Positions 1 through 12,972 of a stretch of DNA of 64,000 bases are shown here, in pieces; positions within the stretch are counted from its first letter, which is position 1; every line of letters begins with the position of its first letter. The notes below the pieces were generated by a model, which was given only the letters and a program-made list of their open reading frames with translations, was not told the origin of the DNA and did not search any database. Origin of the DNA: Diphasiastrum complanatum (Eukaryota > Streptophyta > Lycopodiopsida > Lycopodiales > Lycopodiaceae); NCBI GenBank assembly GCA_029204225.1, contig CM055102.1:44648484-44712483 (forward strand), read 5' to 3'. Both the position numbers and the translations under genes were made by a program.

Positions 1-426
1 TTTTTTTTTCTCTCTTTGCTGAGGGCTTTCATCTCTTTGCTTCAACAACATTCAGCACAGTTTGGAGGAGGACCAGCTCCCATCAGAGCATTTTCCTTGG
101 CGGAGCTTTAGCAGATAGTTAGCGGAAGTACTTCTGCTAAATTTGGCGGCCAGAAAAAAAAAATAAAATAATCAAAAAAATTTGGGCAGATTATTTCCAG
201 CGTCCAAGTTCCAACCCTCCATCACCCATTTCCAGCTTGTTTGCGGGCTCTCCAGCGCCCAATTCCCTCATCTCTTTCGTCCGTTCCTCCTTGCATTTTC
301 AGCCCTCTCTTCACTTTTGTTTGCAGGCTGTCCAGCCCCTTCATACTCGTCACTTTCGTCCGTTTTTGTCTCCGTTTGCAGCCACTTTTCACACCTTGTT
401 TGCAGGCTGCTATCCAGCGCCTATCC
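1..426 (+). mobile_element. G1 Gypsy leader, left part (old copy)
   Basis: The T-run, cttt-gctg and repeated tgtccagcgcc motifs match the untranslated leader that follows the 5' LTR in the complete G1 element (31369-31976). There the T-run begins about 30 bp after the LTR, so this copy's 5' LTR should lie just left of base 1. The leader breaks at 426, where a LARD-like element is inserted, and resumes at 7239. Confidence 0.65.
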
Positions 427-943
427 TGTTATGTCCATGGCTAGTAAGCAGGATTCAGTATACTTCTAGTCTTGGATACACCGGTACTCCAGTAAATCAA
501 GTTGTTAGTTATGCCACGTCATATTGGATATGACCCGAAAGTAACTAATATCCTTGTGAGGCCCAGAACACACTAAATGGAGTCCAAGGTATGCGACAGT
601 GTATGCATGTGTAGAATTATCAGTAGCAATTCTATGAATAGTTGGTCCATGCTTAGGACTCTATTCTAGGTGAATCTATGTATAGGGAACTTAGGGCTAT
701 GCATGGATATGTGCCCAGGTTGCTTTTGGCTCTATATATTGAGGCCAAACTCGCCCTACTCCTCATTGCGATCATTGATTCATTGCCAGGGTTTCACTCT
801 ACCTTCATGCTTCTTATTCCTCGGCTTGGGGGTGAAGCTTCTAGAGTTGATTGGTTGCTTCTACTTGGTTGGGTGGTTGCTCCATAGTGTGTTTTCCATT
901 GTGTTTTATCTTGTAAGCAAGATCTTAAGGAGCTTCCCTTATA
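427..943 (+). repeat. 5' LTR of LARD-like element
   Basis: Begins tgttatgtccatgg and ends cttcccttata. It is a direct repeat of 6744-7238 except for scattered substitutions and a 24-bp stretch (about 570-593, cactaaatggag...) absent from the 3' copy. The termini TG...TA are not the usual TG...CA. Confidence 0.85.
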
Positions 944-944
944 T

Positions 945-957
945 TGGTATCAGAGCA
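945..957 (+). other. Primer binding site, tRNA-iMet
   Basis: TGGTATCAGAGCA, one base after the 5' LTR. It is complementary to the 3' end of plant initiator-methionine tRNA and primes minus-strand synthesis. Confidence 0.9.
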
Positions 958-3900
958 AGGCTTACGAAGATTGGAGAACATGGAGAAGGGCTACCTTCCG
1001 TCGAAATTTTGGATTGGATCTTTGAATTCTCTTCCAAGGTGGATAGCAAGGGTGCAAGTGGGTGTATTATCCCGGTTTCGATTTGCATGTTGCTAAGATC
1101 CATTACTCTTGGGATTCTTTGTGGTTTTATGGAGAATTGTCCTTGAAGGCCAAGTTGTGATGCTTTTTTGGAGCTTTTTCTTGTGTAGATCAAATCTTTG
1201 GTAAATCTGAATTTTCCAACAAGTGTACTTTCATTTTAGGGTTCATTAATGATGAAATTAATGATGCATGCCGGTTCTCTCCAATGATTTATGATTCTAG
1301 GCTATGTTTTGGTCAAAATTGTTTGGTTTTTCATGCTTTTTGGCACAAAATAGATAGTAAGAACCAAAATCCAGCAGGATCAATAGATGGTTGTAATTCT
1401 ATAAATTGGTTTTCATGTGTTAGAGAAAGAGTTGTATGTCATGAATTTCCACCCGGAAAATAGCCAAAAATCATCATTTTTGCTTGTTTTTTTCATAAAG
1501 ATGGATAGTAGGTGGCTGTAAAACACCATGCAGAGCTTGTGAAATGGTGGACAAAGTCTTTTGAAGCTTTCCCTGATGTTAGAACCAAGAATTCCAGCAA
1601 TTGAACTTGTAGGAAGTCAAAAAAGTTCAAAAAATGACCATTTTGGGTGATTTTTGGGGGATGGATCTCTCCAAATCCATAAGAAGATCATTCTGGAATT
1701 AATTACAGCATGATTAGCATTCCTTTTTACCTTCCCAGCAAGCTATTCATAATGGCTAGTGGCTTATGCACCATCTCCATCAAGTTTGAAGCTATTTCGA
1801 CTTCTACAAATCAAGAAATCTTCGTTCTCAGCCTATACTGCATCTTAGGATCAGTATGAATGCTTCAATTGGTTGTCTAAGACTATTGGTAGCATCAATT
1901 TGGGGCTAGAATGGGTGTTTGCACGTTTTTCATGATTTTGTCTTGTGGAAATGCGCTCTACTACAGATTTTACGACACTCTGATCTCGCACGTGTGTAAG
2001 CCTAGGTGGCAGGCTGATGTGGCAAGCATCTTGTTCACTTGGTCTCCCTCTGTACTGAGCTTTACAACACCCAATTTGGTGTCCTGTAACAAAAGTTATG
2101 ATCATCTAAAGTTTTGCAGTTTTGTGAGTAAAATTGGCAAAATTTGAAATTGTTCTGATTGCATGCTAGTCATTTCCCTAATTTGTAGTACTGTGCTTGC
2201 ATGGATACAGTTGGGTTACAAATCAGTTTTAAAGGCTGACAAATTCCGTAAAACTGAAGTTTACGTAAAAAAATTCCGTAATGACGTTTGTAACTGATGT
2301 AGTGTGCTTTGCATGCCAGTTTGACATTGGGTTAGTAACAATAGGAATCAAACAATGTTTCGATTTTTTCAATTTTGATTGCCTTTTGTACTAATAGTAT
2401 TTTCGTCAAAATTTTCGAATTACGTAAAATAAAGCAAAATTTGAGTTTTCCAAAAAAATCGAAATTTTGGTCATTTTTTTTGTTATCTATGGAATCAGTT
2501 TAGATTAGTGAATTGATTAAACTGAGTTTATCAGTCAGAATTGGTCACAGTGTTTTCACTAAGTCTAGATTATTTCTCGGTGATGGATAAGTTAAAATTG
2601 ACAGAAGGAACCGCAATGAAATTGCCGACAGGATTTACTGTACTGTCATTTTTAACTTTTGGAGTTGAGAACTCCCAGACTGAAAGTTAAAATTTGAATT
2701 TTTTCCTTTTTTGTTGAATTTCAATTTGGTAAAATTTGAAATCAGTTACTTGTCCGATAGTTTTCTAATCGATGTTGATCGCTAGAAATCAGTCAAGTGA
2801 ACGTTTGTGCAAGATACTCTTTAAATTTGATTAAAATCGTCAAACAGTATGAAATGACCAAATTGAATGAGTGACAATACTATTCTTTATCTAGACGATA
2901 AATCTAACAAGATACGGTTCAAGAATTACTGAAATCCTATTGGTGGGATTTCCATTCATGTAATTTCATATTCTGTGTTTGGATAGGTTTTGTCAATATT
3001 AACGGAGTAATGCCAAACCAGTCAATAAGAAAGAAAAACAATCCAATTTTATTGGAAAATTTGTAACCATAGGAATTACAAAATTGATTTCATTTCCAAT
3101 AAAATCCTATGGTGAATTATATTCAAAAGATCACACTAGTACTGTTTCACATACTAGTAAATGATTTTTGATATATCAGATATTCAGCCCAGGGTAGGAC
3201 ATAAATGAAATTGTTTTGGACTTTTTCCTACAGTAATTAATTTTTAAACATTTACTAATGTCGTTACGTCTTCTTGGTACCTTAGCTGAAATAGATATTC
3301 AGGGAACTGACAATTCTAAGGAGGGAAGAAGAGTGGACATCAGAGGTAGTAAGTGTCATCGGGAAATGTATTTCGCAATTAGGATTTCGGTAATCCCTGT
3401 AAATAATTGCTTAATACTGGTCAGTAATTTCCTGGATAGAATTCATTCAGTTGAATTCGTAACTGATATCTTTGTAACCATTGAGTTATCTACAGTTTTG
3501 GATGTCAATTGTGATGTTAGAAGTGGAATCTGATACGTGGATTACATTGGATCTGTTAGTTGACAAACGCTTGTCCCTAGATTTGATGCATCGGTAGGGT
3601 TTCGAAGCTTGTCAATAACCAGAAAGGTTCAGAGTGTAATAGTAAACCATGTTAATTCTTCTGTTTAAGTCACATAATCAGATGTGGATTTGTGGTATCC
3701 ATCTGATGGGCATGCCAGTCATCCAAATAAATGGATTCTCCAGTGTTTGGGAACAAGAGATAATATCCTATAGTGATTATAGGATAGCTAGATGATCAAT
3801 GGATCTCTAGAATATCAGATAAGGCGGTTAAGGGTTTTCTGGAAGGAAAAGCTGATGGTATGGGACATCATTGATTTTGGAAAGGAAATTCTAGGACTGT

Positions 3901-6730
3901 AAAGATCTAATGATCAATAGTGTGTTTTACTACCTAGTCGCGATATGGGAAAGAAGAAAACCATTCGGTCACATGTGGGGTATTTTGGAAAATTTTGAGG
4001 TTTAATCTAGATCCCAATGTGGTATCTCATTATTTACAAAATCAGAGGCCCTCAAATCTATTTCTCGCTTTCTTAATTAATCCTTTACTTCCATCAGACT
4101 GTTTATATGATTCTTTCCAGCATGAAGTTATTCTTCTGAAAGACTGTTATGTCATATAAATTACTACTTCTGGGAATGGACTTGGAATTCAAATAATTCT
4201 AAGGTCCAAATGTTTCAAATTCTTAAAACTAGAATATCTCTATTGCATAAATGGATTTCGATGGAATAGTAGCTTTTATCACTCAAATTGAAAATATTTG
4301 AAGGAGAACTCCTGTTTGTAATGAAGTGAATCCTTTAGTGGAAGCACTTATTATTGACTTTTCTTGGATTTGGATATTTTCATATATCATCTTTCCAATT
4401 AACTTTATTGAAATTGATAATTTCTTTAAAAGGAGGGGTGAATTGGTGGGATAAATTTCTATTGGGGAATGTGGTTGCATAGTTTTCGGAAAAGAACCAG
4501 CTGTGGTATAGAAATGAGATTTTTTCTGGAAGTAATTTCGGATAGATTCAGAGTAAGATGCCTAATTGGAACTCTTCGAATAAGAGTAATTCTCTAGGGA
4601 TTGTGTGGACAATCTGGAACAAGTTTGGGATTTGAATTATTATCTATAAATAGTAGAGTAAAAGGTCAAAAGTTACTAGTTTCATTTTTATTGAAATAGA
4701 AGTAAGTTTGATCAAAATATAAGTCTGAGAGTTTTGTATTGGAACAACCTAATCTTAGTTTTAGTACTAGGACCAGAGAGGGGTTGTTTGAGTGGAAGAA
4801 ATTATGCTTTTAAAAGAAATTGGATTGAAAAACTACTGAGAGTGGGTTTTATTCATCTCAGAGATTTTTCGGATATGTTATTTACTCATGAGAAATAGAA
4901 AATATTTTGTAGCCGAGTTACAAGATCTCAGTGAGATATGTGAGTAACATATGTGGGTTCTGGAGGAATCTGCCAGGTAAGAATGTGTTTATGTACTGGG
5001 TCATAGTGAGATTATTCTCATATGTGCACGATTAATCTTGTATGAATCTACTGTGTAATCCTAGTTACTAAGGTTATCTGGTGCACTTACCCTAGTCGGC
5101 GAACATAAGCATATGATCAAATATTGTTTTGACGGATACTTGCAGAGTTAACAAATCTTTGTATGGAAGATTTATGGATTAACTTACAAATGATTTGGGT
5201 AAGGATCTAAATGTGGTGTTATACTAGTTCTTCACCTAGACATTTGAGATTATTAACTTGAGTAGTTGATTACTCCAGGATGAAGTTAATTGGTAAAACG
5301 ATCAATGTGATGTGGATTCACCAGAAACTGATGGTTTTGATATATATTGCTTGTAAGACGCGTGATTAGTGAATCATTTGGGTTCATCAGTTGAAATTAT
5401 GTGCATTGGATATACAGTTTTCTTGGGATAGAGTATTCCTTAGTTAAGGAATAGACTCAGCTCATTAGTGATTGTATCGCAGAGCGCTCAATTGGATAAC
5501 AAATCATAATGAATCCAAGAATAATATCTGAATTGATATTTAGCAGGACTTTGGATATCTAGATGTGATTCTGGATTGTAATCTAAAGTTTTGTAGTTGA
5601 AGATGATTGTCATTTTGGTATGCATTCAGTCTTTAATTACCAGTTGCATATAGAACTTGGAAATCTAGCACTTCTGTCAGAGAATCCTGTTAGGAGAATG
5701 TTCCTAAAATCCCGTGTTTTTCTTTTGGGAAAGATTTTGGAATGATTCTTACTTTTCTTGAGTTATGTTGGACATATACTCCAGTATTCTGTAAATGATT
5801 ATGATTTTGGATTCTAGGAAATTATGATTGAAGAATCATATGAATCTAAATATTTATGGTTGACGGATCATAAATAGATACTTAATTATTGTCAGAGGAT
5901 TATAAGAAATGGTGATGATTCTTAAGTGATGATTAATTCTTGATCTATTATTTGAGTAAAAATTCAGGTCAGTGTTTTGAATCTCTTTACTCCAGTATTT
6001 TATTTGAGAACCTATGGATCTCACAGACATTCTCACAAGATAAGTATTTTATTTGTGGAGAATTTAATTTATCTAGTGGATGTTATTCTACTACAGTTTA
6101 TGGTCTGCAGATGCTTGAGTACAGTTCTTCATTTGAATCGGATCTCCAGTTATCATAGGAGACAGACAAGTCTATTAAGATGAATGAATGCTATTTTCTT
6201 GCATTTGGTGCTAGAAACAGGAGCATTTAACTCAAAAGAGTATCTAGGATACTCAGAGTTGAGTTTTAATCATTCTATATCTTAATGATTCTCTTGAAGA
6301 TTCTAATTGAATGAATTTTCATATCTTAGAATTTGGATTCTAAGGATATTTGTACTTGAATTATCTGTCAGAGTTGTGAATAAATTCAGATTGTAATTAT
6401 GATTATTTTATTATTTCTTTAACTTTAATCTCTTAAGTTAGGTTATTTCACCCAGTGTTTTATGTAAATGCTTTACATGAAGGTGATGTTACTAACTTGT
6501 GGTGAATATAACCCAGATGGGAAATTTACCGCTTAGTGTACTTTTTCAAGCCTGAGTTGTACTCCAGTGCAGAGATTATCACTTGGAAAATAGGACTATC
6601 TCTGAGTACTTGTTGGATGTGAAAGTTAGGCTAAGGATAATAATTTTCTAGTTTGATATTATTTAAAGTTAAAAGAACTGTTCCTGTTATTCTTTCCTGG
6701 TTAGAGAGCTTCTAAGGATAGAAGCAGTTT
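958..6730 (+). other. LARD internal region without coding capacity
   Basis: I find no gag, protease, RT or integrase motif in any frame. Bases 1211-2450 are shared with the second copy (15736-17100), including the run aattttccaacaagtg, so this is a conserved family sequence and not random decay. From about 2.5 kb on, the sequence is AT-rich with many short ORFs of no apparent meaning. Confidence 0.7.
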
Positions 6731-6743
6731 AAGGAGGGAAGAA
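6731..6743 (+). other. Polypurine tract of LARD
   Basis: aaggagggaagaa lies immediately before the 3' LTR and primes plus-strand synthesis. Confidence 0.85.
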
Positions 6744-7238
6744 TGTTATGTCCATGGCCAGTAAGTAGGATTCAGTATACTCCTAGTCTTGGATACACCG
6801 GTACTCCAATAAATCAAGTTGTTATTTATGCCACGTCATATTGGATGTGACCCGAAAGTAACTAATATCCTTGTGAGGCCCAGAACACAGACAGTGTATG
6901 CATGTGTAGAGTTATCAATAGCAATTCTATGAATAGTTGGTCCATGCTTAGGACTCTATTCTAGGTGAGTCTATGTATAGGGAACTTAGGGCTATGCATG
7001 GCTATGTGCCCAGGTTGCTTTTGGCTCTATATATTGAGGCCAAACTCGCCCTACTCCTCATTGTGGTCATTGATTCATTGCTAGGGTTTCACTCTACCTT
7101 CATGCTTCTTATTCCTTGGCTTGGGGGTGAAGCTTCTAGAGTTGATTGGTTGCTTCTACTTGGCTGGGTGGTTGCTCCATAGTGTGTTTTCCATTGTGTT
7201 TTATCTTGTAAGCAAGATCTTAGGGAGCTTCCCTTATA
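6744..7238 (+). repeat. 3' LTR of LARD-like element
   Basis: A direct repeat of 427-943, starting right after the purine tract and ending cttcccttata. The downstream sequence resumes the G1 leader. Confidence 0.85.
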
Positions 7239-7591
7239 CATCCCCCTCCAATTTTTACTTCGTTCCGCCTCCGTTTGCTACCCCAGATCCACATTTGATT
7301 GCAGGCTGTCCAGCACCCACCTCCACCCTCATACTTGCCGTTTTCCAGCCTTTTCGACGCATTTTCCAGCAGATATTGCAGCATTACTTGGTGGCTGTTC
7401 AGTGCTTCCATAATTGGCATAATTTCCAACTACCCTTTTCAGCACACTTTCGTTTGCAGTTGCGAGGTACTACTTACACTATTTGTTACGTCTTTTCATT
7501 GGCGTACGTACCTGTTGTGACGACTTATGTCCTCTCCGTCAATTTGTCCACTTGATTAGCATCGTGTCTCGCATTTAGTAGTTTCCTCCTT
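7239..7591 (+). mobile_element. G1 Gypsy leader, right part
   Basis: Continues the leader interrupted at 426, with the same motifs (gcaggctgtccagcaccc). It runs up to the gag start codon at 7592, as in the complete G1 element. Confidence 0.65.
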
Positions 7592-7860
7592 ATGGCACAT
7601 TCACCTATCCCGAGTGAGACTGTTCAAGAGAACCTATCCGATCCGTTTCGTCGCATGGATGATACCCTTTCTGGCCTCGTTCTTCGCCTAGATATGGTTA
7701 TGACCGGCTTTGCCACTATGAAATCACAGATTGATTCTTTACAGCCTCATGGTCCTGGTAAAGTTCTTGTTTATCCTTCATTTGGGACTCCCCCTCCGTT
7801 TGGATTTCCATCTTCTTTTGTTAGTCAGCCTGGTGGTGTGAACAGTTCATTCCTCCTACC
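7592..7860 (+). pseudogene. G1 gag, N-terminal fragment
   Basis: Starts MAHSPIPSETVQENLSDPF and follows the complete G1 gag (from 32031) almost residue for residue through the SLQPHGPGK and [12 protein letters not shown] stretches. After about 88 codons it jumps directly to LTR sequence (agttatggac at 7861), so the rest of gag and all of pol are deleted. The reading frame then runs on into the LTR to a stop at 7930. Confidence 0.8.
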
Positions 7861-8170
7861 AGTTATGGACTTGGCTCATTACATTCACCGCATCCATTCT
7901 TTTATTGTTATTATGCATAAGCAGGCCTAAGGGCCCTTTTTATTCATATACTGGCCTTGGGCCCTATTTGGTTATATTTTTAGGACTTGGTCACATTGAT
8001 TTGGAGTGGGAGTCCTCCTATTGGGAGGGCGCACTATTTTCCCTCCAAATCCTTTTCCCTCCCTTTTTTGAATCCTCCATTTGATTTAGGGAGAGGGTAT
8101 AAGTAGGGCAGCATTGTATTCCTTTACTCAGTTTATGATAATTGCTCCTCTTTAGCCTCCATAATCATTC
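7861..8170 (+). repeat. G1 LTR, diverged, 3'-truncated
   Basis: Begins agttatggacttggctc and follows the G1 LTR (36412 on), including ggtataagtaggg as a TATA-like box near 8096-8108. It stops at the cataatcattc position, losing about the last 95 bp. It abuts an inverted LTR copy at 8171. Confidence 0.8.
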
Positions 8171-8516
8171 AAAGCAGGAAAGAGAGAGATTAGGGAGGCT
8201 AAAGAGAGAGATCAATATCATCAGCTGAATGACAAATGACACAGTTTCCCTACTTATAGCCAAGAGGAAGCCCTAAAAGGAAGCTTCCAGTGGCTAGGGC
8301 CCAACTGGGAGGGATAATAGTGCACCCTCCAAGAAGGCCCCCACTCTCCAGTAATATGTTCAAATGGCCTAATAATGAATAATAAGGCCAAAGGCCAACC
8401 ATATAGTCTGAATGTCACTAATGAATAAAAAAGGGCCCAAGGCCTGCTTATGCATAAAGTAAAGTAACTGTAAATGTAAATGGACGCGGCGAATGTAATG
8501 AGCCGAGTCCATAACT
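8171..8516 (-). repeat. G1 LTR, antisense, nearly identical to the young element
   Basis: The reverse complement reads agttatggactcggctc... and matches 36412-36760 with only a few changes; the last about 70 bp of the LTR are missing. It is much closer to the young element at 30936-36829 than to the adjoining plus-strand LTR, so it arrived later. There is no purine tract beside it, so it is a lone LTR fragment. Confidence 0.85.
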
Positions 8517-8998
8517 ACACGGAAACCCAATTAGGAAGCCAAATAGTGTGATCAACACACACTTCAATAGGGCTGTTAAAGGTGCCCTACTGCTTGCTGA
8601 AAATCTGCAATTTTCCAGCCACAAATTTGCCCTAACCCACAATAGGGTATGCTGAATATTGGGCGCCCTCCTTCACAACTGCAAACCTGAGAAAAAATAC
8701 AGCAAGGTAAGAAGGCTCCAAAACCTCAAATCAGAAGCAGATTTTTGGGCGCCCTTCTCCAAACAAAACTTGCTGAAAACCGGCTGCAAAAAAATCAGAT
8801 TTGAGATGCTGATTTTTGGGCACCAAAAATTGCTCCTCCAAGATCTGTGATGGGCACCCTCCAACCTGAAAAGAGACAAAAAAGCTGATCCAAACTCCAC
8901 TTGGAAAAATCAACAGGATGCTGGAATTTCAGAACAAAAAGTAGAGTAGCTCCTCTTCTGGTAGGGCACCAACATACAAGCTTGCTGCAGATCCGGTA
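8517..8998 (-). mobile_element. Copia (family C1) leader fragment, antisense
   Basis: Lies directly inside the PBS of the antisense C1 LTR and is therefore the 5' leader of that element, cut off at 8517. It has repeated (t)gggcgccctcc and gggcaccctcc motifs, also present in the LTR, and no long ORF of its own. Assigned by position; no coding content. Confidence 0.55.
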
Positions 8999-9010
8999 GC
9001 TCTGATACCA
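8999..9010 (-). other. Primer binding site of antisense C1 Copia
   Basis: gctctgatacca is the reverse complement of TGGTATCAGAGC (tRNA-iMet) and abuts the LTR end at 9011. Confidence 0.9.
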
Positions 9011-9420
9011 TGCAGGAAAACAAGAGTCAAGGCACCAAGATCTAGCTATCAATCAATCTCCACAAGACACAAGAGAGAAGAGGTTGGGCGCCCTCCTCTA
9101 AGAGAGAGAGAGAGAAAACAGCAACACAAGTAATGGAGAGCAATGCTTAGCCAAAACTGAAAAATGTGACACAATAAGCCAATATGTACTCTACCTACTT
9201 ACTACATGTAGGGCACCCCCAAAAGTCAAGATAGGGCCCCTAAACCAAATTAGACCTCTAAGGACCCATGAGTCAGTACATGACCAAAATTGGGTCCATC
9301 ACAAATTAAGACAAACTTAACATGGCCTAAATAACTAAATACCCATGGTTACACAAATCTCGACCTTTTGGGTCAAAGTAACCTATGGATTAACTTTAAC
9401 ATAGTCATTTATTTCTAACA
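9011..9420 (-). repeat. C1 Copia 5' LTR, antisense
   Basis: The reverse complement begins TGTTAGAAATAAATGACTAT and ends CCTGCA. It matches the plus-strand LTR at 15287-15735 throughout (for example tttgacccaaaaggtcgag, and cttttgggggtgccc). 410 bp. Confidence 0.88.
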
Positions 9421-10288
9421 GCACTTTCCTTTATTCATGTTGGTCACAATCATGCACTTGCTAGTATTGATTCTCAGGATGACTATCAGTTGGTTACCGG
9501 GAAGCAGTTTATGTGTAGCCTGCCAAAGGCTCAAGGTGCAGCTCTTCTTTCCATTCAGAGTACATCAGTTGCTGCTTCTCTTTCACCATCTGTGGGTCCT
9601 CTTCCTCAGGTGATTTCTGACTTATTGCACAGGTATTCTGTTGCCTTTTCAAAACCTATGTCTCTGCCACTATTACGTGATGTCAACCACCATATTGATC
9701 TTATTCCTGTGCCACCCCACCTTCTCGTGCACCATATCGTATGTCTAAAGTCGAACGTGATCAGGTTCAGCTCCATATTGCTTCTCTTTAACGTCAGGGC
9801 CTCATTGTACCTAGTCATAGTCCCTTTGGTGCCCCTATTCTTCTTGTTGCTAAAAAAGATGGAACCAAACGCCTCTGCATTTTCTACCATGCCTTGAACA
9901 AGCTTACTATCCGTGATCAGTATCCTATTCCTCATATGGATGACCTTTTTGATCAACTTGGCACTTCATCTATCTTTTTCGAGCATAAGACTGCATTTCG
10001 TACTCACTCAGGTTTGTATGAGTTTCGTGTTCTTCCTTTTGGTGTTTAGAATGGTCCACCCATGTTTTATAATGCTATGAATAATGTTTTACGTTCTCTT
10101 CTTGGTGTTTGTGTTTTAGTTTATTTTGATGACATTCTTGTTTTTAGTACTTCTACGTCTGACCATGTGTCGCATCTCTCATCTGTGTTTGAGTTACTTG
10201 TTAAGCATCAGTTGTTCGCTAAATTGTAGAAATGTTCCTTTGCTGTTGCGGAGATTGAGTTTTTGGGTTTCCTTGTTTGTGATGGTCG
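9421..10288 (+). pseudogene. G1 Gypsy protease end and reverse transcriptase fragment
   Basis: Reads in successive frames: IDSQDDYQLVTGKQF (protease-RT linker as at 33600 on), [53 protein letters not shown], then VLVYFDDILVF with the catalytic YFDD box, and AEIEFLGFLVCDG. Several stops and frameshifts are present. The homologous stretch from the CIDYRA region through YFDD is exactly what the complete G1 element lacks. Confidence 0.85.
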
Positions 10289-10539
10289 AAACACTAATCT
10301 AGTGGACATTTTGGCAGCTTCATCTCCAACTATCGCTTGCTAGCTTTTGTCATATTTGGGAAGATTTGGTGCCCTCTTTTGTGGTGATTTTTTCAACACT
10401 TCCTTGCTAGATATATTTTGACACATTGGAGGCAGCCTTTATCCTTTTTGGTATCCACTTTGGTGGGTATACTCGCACCATCCTTGCCGGTTTTTTTGTT
10501 GTGATGAGGCAATGCAATTACAGTCTACTTTCCGAACAA

Positions 10540-11495
10540 ACGTCCAAAAACCTAAGATTGGGCTATACTTGACTCTCAATGGTTGGTCCAATAGCGCGAT
10601 CTTGTTCAAATTCCTTCCCAAACTAGTGACTTGAGCTCCTAAACTGATCATTTCAAAAAGTTATTTTACTTGTTCATTGATCTTCATACTAAGGAGCCAA
10701 TTTCCTGCTACATTGTTGGCCTCTATGCTGCCCTCAAGTAAGAAGTTACTTTCCTCCTTATTTGATGTCGTCTCCCTTGCCACTACTTATTTGATGCCAT
10801 CTCCCTTGCCACTACTTTACAGCATAAGTATCCTGAATTTCCTTCTTGTGTCTCTCATCCTTCCCGTTCTACTTTTTCACATCAAAGTCCTCCCTTTTTT
10901 GTTCGTATTCCCTCCCCATTCACTTCATCTTCTGCACATCTCACTCCCTCTCCTCAACTTGCTTATATTCGTCATTATTCTCCCACTAAGTTTGCTAAGA
11001 TATGCTCTAAGCATAAAATTTCCCATTTGTGAGCCCTAGTCATATGGCCTGAGATTGTGCCGTCCACTGCTACTACTGTTGTATACTTCCATGACCCTGA
11101 CCTTCTTATCTAGATCTTTGAAGATCCTCTTGATTTGGAGTCCTACTTATCCTACTCCATCCAACACCAACCTTGCTGACCTTGCTCCTGCCAAGTGTCC
11201 TACTCAACTTGCTTAGGCTACTGGGCTAGTACGCCCACAGTCCCCGCTCTATTCGGCTTCATGTCCGTATCATTGGTCATGAGTTTATCACTTTACTAGA
11301 TACCAGCAACACTTGTTCTTTTCTAAGCAGCCACGTTTTCTCACGTATATTTGCTACTCCTATTGCCACTGCTCAGCCATTACATGTTAAGGTTGCTAGT
11401 TCCCACACTTTTTCGAGTATTAAGATTCTTTAGGGCATTGAGTATCGGATTGGGAATTTCGTTCGGCAGGCCGATTTTCATATCGTTCCTATCGA
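10540..11495 (+). pseudogene. G1 gag C-terminal half and protease fragment
   Basis: Degenerate coding matches G1 gag: QTSDL then YLFIDLHTKEPISCYIVGL (compare [12 protein letters not shown] and [11 protein letters not shown]), SLATTLQHKYP, a Pro/Ser-rich stretch, then a protease-like IRLHVRIIGHEFITLLDT segment where DTG has become DTS. Many frame changes and stops. Its order after RT (9.4-10.3 kb) is the reverse of normal, so this is a second copy or a rearrangement. The stretch 10289-10540 is unassigned. Confidence 0.7.
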
Positions 11496-11937
11496 GGTTA
11501 GCTCAGCTTTGCTCGGCACCATTTTGTTCAGGGTGCAGTACGGCTTCTATTGAGAACCTTGCACCACGATATTATGGTCCTTATCATATTCTCCAGCGCT
11601 TGAGTCATGTTACATATCGACTTCAGCTTCCTTCTAGTACTCGTGCTTGTGACATATTTCATGTGAGCCTGCCACGTGCTTCTATTGATGAGATGACATC
11701 AGCATCAGGATTTCCTTGTTCAGCAGGATGGTCAACTAGTTGCAAAGACTGCCTGCGTATTGAGGTTTTCTATCATACGCCCTTGCTTGCTTATTAGGCT
11801 CACACTTTGGCTACCACTCTTCAGTCCCGAGATGCTCCTACTACTATTACAGTTGAAGTTATTGCTCCTGTTGATGTCCATCCCTAATAATGTTTTTCTA
11901 CATGCTCACATTGTGGGCAATGTTTTTCAATGGAAGA
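11496..11937 (+). pseudogene. G1 integrase C-terminal fragment
   Basis: ENLAPRYYGPYHILQRLSHV, then VTYRLQLPSSTRACDIFHV correspond to the same region of the complete element (APRYYGPYRIVEVLSPVTY). It ends with FYHTPLLAY, then a purine-rich tggaagag directly before an LTR at 11939. Frameshifted and truncated at its 5' side. Confidence 0.8.
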
Positions 11938-11938
11938 G

Positions 11939-12250
11939 AGTTATGGACTCCTCTCATTTTACTCATCTCGCCATACGTTTATCACAAATATATAGCTTTG
12001 TTATTTATTTGTTGACCACAAGCCCTTTTCATTCATGTACAGGCCTAAAAGCCTTTTCTCTATTCATTCATGTTTACTACTTTTAATAGTTCAGTACTTG
12101 GAGTCAAGGCCCTTTAGGAGGGCCTCGACTCCAAGTACTCCCTTGATTTTCACTACAAAAGTCCAAACTCCCTTGATTTTCAATTTTTGCTTTTAAGGTT
12201 CCTCGAGGGAGTATAAGTAGGCCATATGTACATTTATTCTCAACATATGA
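11939..12250 (+). repeat. Old G1 3' LTR
   Basis: Begins agttatggactcctctcatt right after a purine tract. The ggagtataagtaggcc TATA-like motif is at about 12209. It is strongly diverged from the young LTRs, and its right end cannot be placed exactly. Confidence 0.6.

Positions 12251-12972
<722 letters not shown>

Larger units (their letters stand above)
427..7238 (+). mobile_element. Non-coding LTR retrotransposon (LARD-like), complete
   Basis: A 6.8-kb element with direct LTRs of 517 and 495 bp, an initiator-Met PBS directly after the 5' LTR, and a purine tract directly before the 3' LTR. The flanks are TATCC (422-426) and CATCC (7239-7243), consistent with a 5-bp target duplication with one mutation. 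The internal 5.8 kb has no ORF above about 160 codons and no recognisable gag or pol; it is AT-rich with dense stops. This is the layout of a large retrotransposon derivative mobilised by another element's enzymes. A second, broken copy lies at 13915-17708. Confidence 0.85.

Noticed and set aside
670-1146. 158-codon open frame across the LARD LTR and PBS
   Set aside because: It spans the LTR end and the primer site, has no domain, and is partly lost in the second copy.
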